In this document: one piece after another, positions 62,571-64,000 of the stretch | How the letters are laid out: each line of letters opens with the position of its first letter | Numbering within the stretch: the first letter of the stretch is position 1 | DNA from: Wuchereria bancrofti | Lineage: Eukaryota; Nematoda; Chromadorea; Rhabditida; Onchocercidae | DNA length: 64,000 nucleotides | Reading direction: 5' to 3' | Assembly (NCBI GenBank): GCA_005281725.1 | Contig: SSBO01000012.1 | Coordinates: forward strand, 14,793,501-14,857,500 | Notes under the pieces: model-generated | The model's input: only the letters and a program-made list of their open reading frames with translations | Databases searched by the model: none | Told to the model about the DNA's origin: nothing | Program-made: the position numbers and the translations under genes

Positions 62571-63820
62571 TTACCTGGTGGTCCCTTTACCGGGTGGTCC
62601 CCATGCTCCTTCGACTCCTCTATGTCCTGGATTGCCGTACGGACCAACACGACCGGGGCTACCTGGATTACCGGGTTCACCAGGCAGCTTTGAGGGTTTT
62701 TCTGGTATACCCATAGGAACCTTTGGGTCTGTTGAATCTGCTAGTCCTTTTGCACCTTTAATTCCTTTACCTGAAGTTGATAGTTTGTAACTGTTGATAT
62801 TTTAGAGCACGTGTTACATTCCATGAACAAATGGATCGATGACCGATTATTAAAATGAGCAACGGAAATTATAAGTTGCCGAACCTGCAACAACTGAATC
62901 GCTTTCTGGTCCTCGAGGTCCTCGTTTACCTTTTTTCCCACGCATCCCTTTATTTCCTGTCCTCCCGGCATGACCGTCCATCCCAGGCCTCCCATGTTCT
63001 ACTGTTCCCTTTGGTCCTGGTTCGCCCGTCTGTCCTCGTTCACCTTGTGAACCGCTGAAGTAAAATGTAAATTTGTTATTTTGTTAACTGGAAGGTGGAT
63101 GAAATTTTTTTATGGACGTAAAAATGTAGTTACCGTTGTCCTGGTGGACGAGTTGGACAAAGAACACATGGAAGATTAGATTCCGGTTCCAGTTGTCATA
63201 ACCGTGTTGTCATAACCGTTCATATCTGGTTTTCCCTGTTTTCCAGCGTTGCCAGGAAGACCATCTAATTCCGAAGGACTTGGTGGTCCAGGTGGCCCAT
63301 ACGGACATGCCAATGAATAGCATCCTGTTTTATGATATATTAGTAAAAACAATTAAACAGCTTTCTAAATGATAAGTTAAAAAGAAAACTCGCCTCGACA
63401 TGTTCCACCATACCAGAATGATCGCACTGTCCGATGATACAGCAACTTGTCATGAAATCTCAGTGCATTTAAGTTTCTTAGATTGATCCATATCTCGTCT
63501 GTCTTCTAATTTCGAATAATTAACAGTGATAAAAGGATAATCAATGCGAAGACAAGTTATCATAAATTATAAAGTATTACAAATGAGAAAAATAAAATTA
63601 AAGTAAGATGAATGCAAAAGTTAATATGTTATATTTCTTATTGTAATTGCTACTTATTGATGATGGATGAGCCAACCTGGAATTTTTCTACCATCATTTG
63701 TCTCCGTTGTTTCAATTTTAGCCGTGAATATTGGAATAAAGGAAGTGATGCAAACCACTGTTAGAGTACTTATCGCAGCATTTCCGATTGTAACGAAACG
63801 AAATAAATCATCGTTATGCA
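62571..63820 (-). pseudogene. Nematode cuticle collagen gene, frame-broken
   Basis: Minus-strand exons: 63820-63676 (hydrophobic RFVTIGNAAISTLTVVC, the usual membrane-anchored N-terminus), 63505-63394 (DEIWINLRNL to SFWYGGTCR), 63324-63134, 63054-62885 and 62770-62571. Gly-X-Y repeats are clear (GPPGPP, DGLPGNAGKQGKP, GSQGERGQTGEPGPKG, GEPGNPGSPGRVGPYGNPG), with a typical cysteine knot (PCVLCPTRPPG). Cuticle collagens are secreted and cross-linked into the exoskeleton. Breaks: exon 1 ends in phase 1 while exon 2 is open in phase 0; exon 3 contains a 14-bp tandem duplication and an in-frame TAA before PCVLC; exon 5 has Gly positions changed to Asp, Val, Glu and Ser and ends in a stop. The intron after exon 2 has a GC donor. 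No ATG is seen for the first exon, so an upstream exon may lie outside. Sequencing error could explain part of the damage. Confidence 0.65.
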
Positions 63821-64000
63821 CTGTGATCTTTCAAATAAAGGAGCAAAAGAATTAAATAGCAAACATCTTTTCTAAAAATAATGCTAGAAATTAGCATAGG
63901 ATCAGAATTCAAAGCTGAATCACTGTAGTAAAGGAAGAAGGATCGATGAAATTACATTCGGAAATTTGTTTCATTTAAATCGAACTAGCTTTTTCCTTGA
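63821..64000. other. Window edge upstream of collagen gene
   Basis: No ATG-bearing exon joining the collagen frame was identified in the remaining 180 bases. The true first exon may lie beyond the window. Confidence 0.4.

Overview
The window is AT-rich nuclear DNA from a nematode. The evidence is short introns with GT/TTTCAG-type borders, a nematode DB-module secreted protein, a cuticle collagen, an HSP-25-like small heat shock protein and worm-like orthologues of DP, MST/Hippo kinase and GPALPP1. A filarial or other spirurid worm is plausible, but the sequence alone does not fix the species.

Layout. 0.8-4.0 kb (-): a secreted DB-domain protein, six exons, reconstructed in full. 6.2-8.4 kb (-): a degraded copy of an F-box/leucine-rich-like gene. 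10.5-12.9 kb (+): exons 1-6 of a DP (E2F partner) gene. 12.9-18.2 kb: contig fragments holding a damaged UBC13-like piece, a BEL/Pao-like gag remnant and the 3' end of an unrecognised gene, with the same sequence placed three times. 17.9-21.2 kb (-): a second, longer copy of the F-box-like gene. 23.2-27.0 kb (+): a second, complete DP gene. 33.3-36.4 kb (+): a third DP copy lacking its 5' end. 42.7-48.7 kb (+): small heat shock protein. 50.0-53.9 kb (-): GPALPP1-like protein. 56.5-60.4 kb (+): MST/Hippo kinase. 62.6-63.8 kb (-): a broken cuticle collagen gene.

The central structural point is that 6-42 kb is probably not a true linear locus. Bases 10819-12905 recur at 33307-35393 with no difference that I found. 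The 18.7-33.3 kb block is a diverged homologue of (6.1-12.9 kb) + (33.3-42.3 kb). The simplest reading is two haplotypes of one F-box/dpl-1/intergenic region, with the alternative haplotype inserted into the primary one. The joins are marked by single Ns (12906, 15013, 16565, 19867, 24209, 26106, 33306) and one run of ten Ns (32642-32651). Four joins carry 152-158 bp direct duplications that look like unmerged overlaps. On this reading there is one dpl-1 gene with two alleles, not three genes.

Functionally this is ordinary euchromatin: cell-cycle transcription (DP), growth-control signalling (MST kinase), protein folding (sHSP), probable splicing-associated GPALPP1, secreted and cuticle proteins. 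I found no convincing undescribed system. The most useful observations are the haplotype interleaving, lineage-specific protein architectures (DB protein insert, Trp-rich exon repeat in the sHSP), decaying genes, and two perfect 16-bp hairpins in introns.
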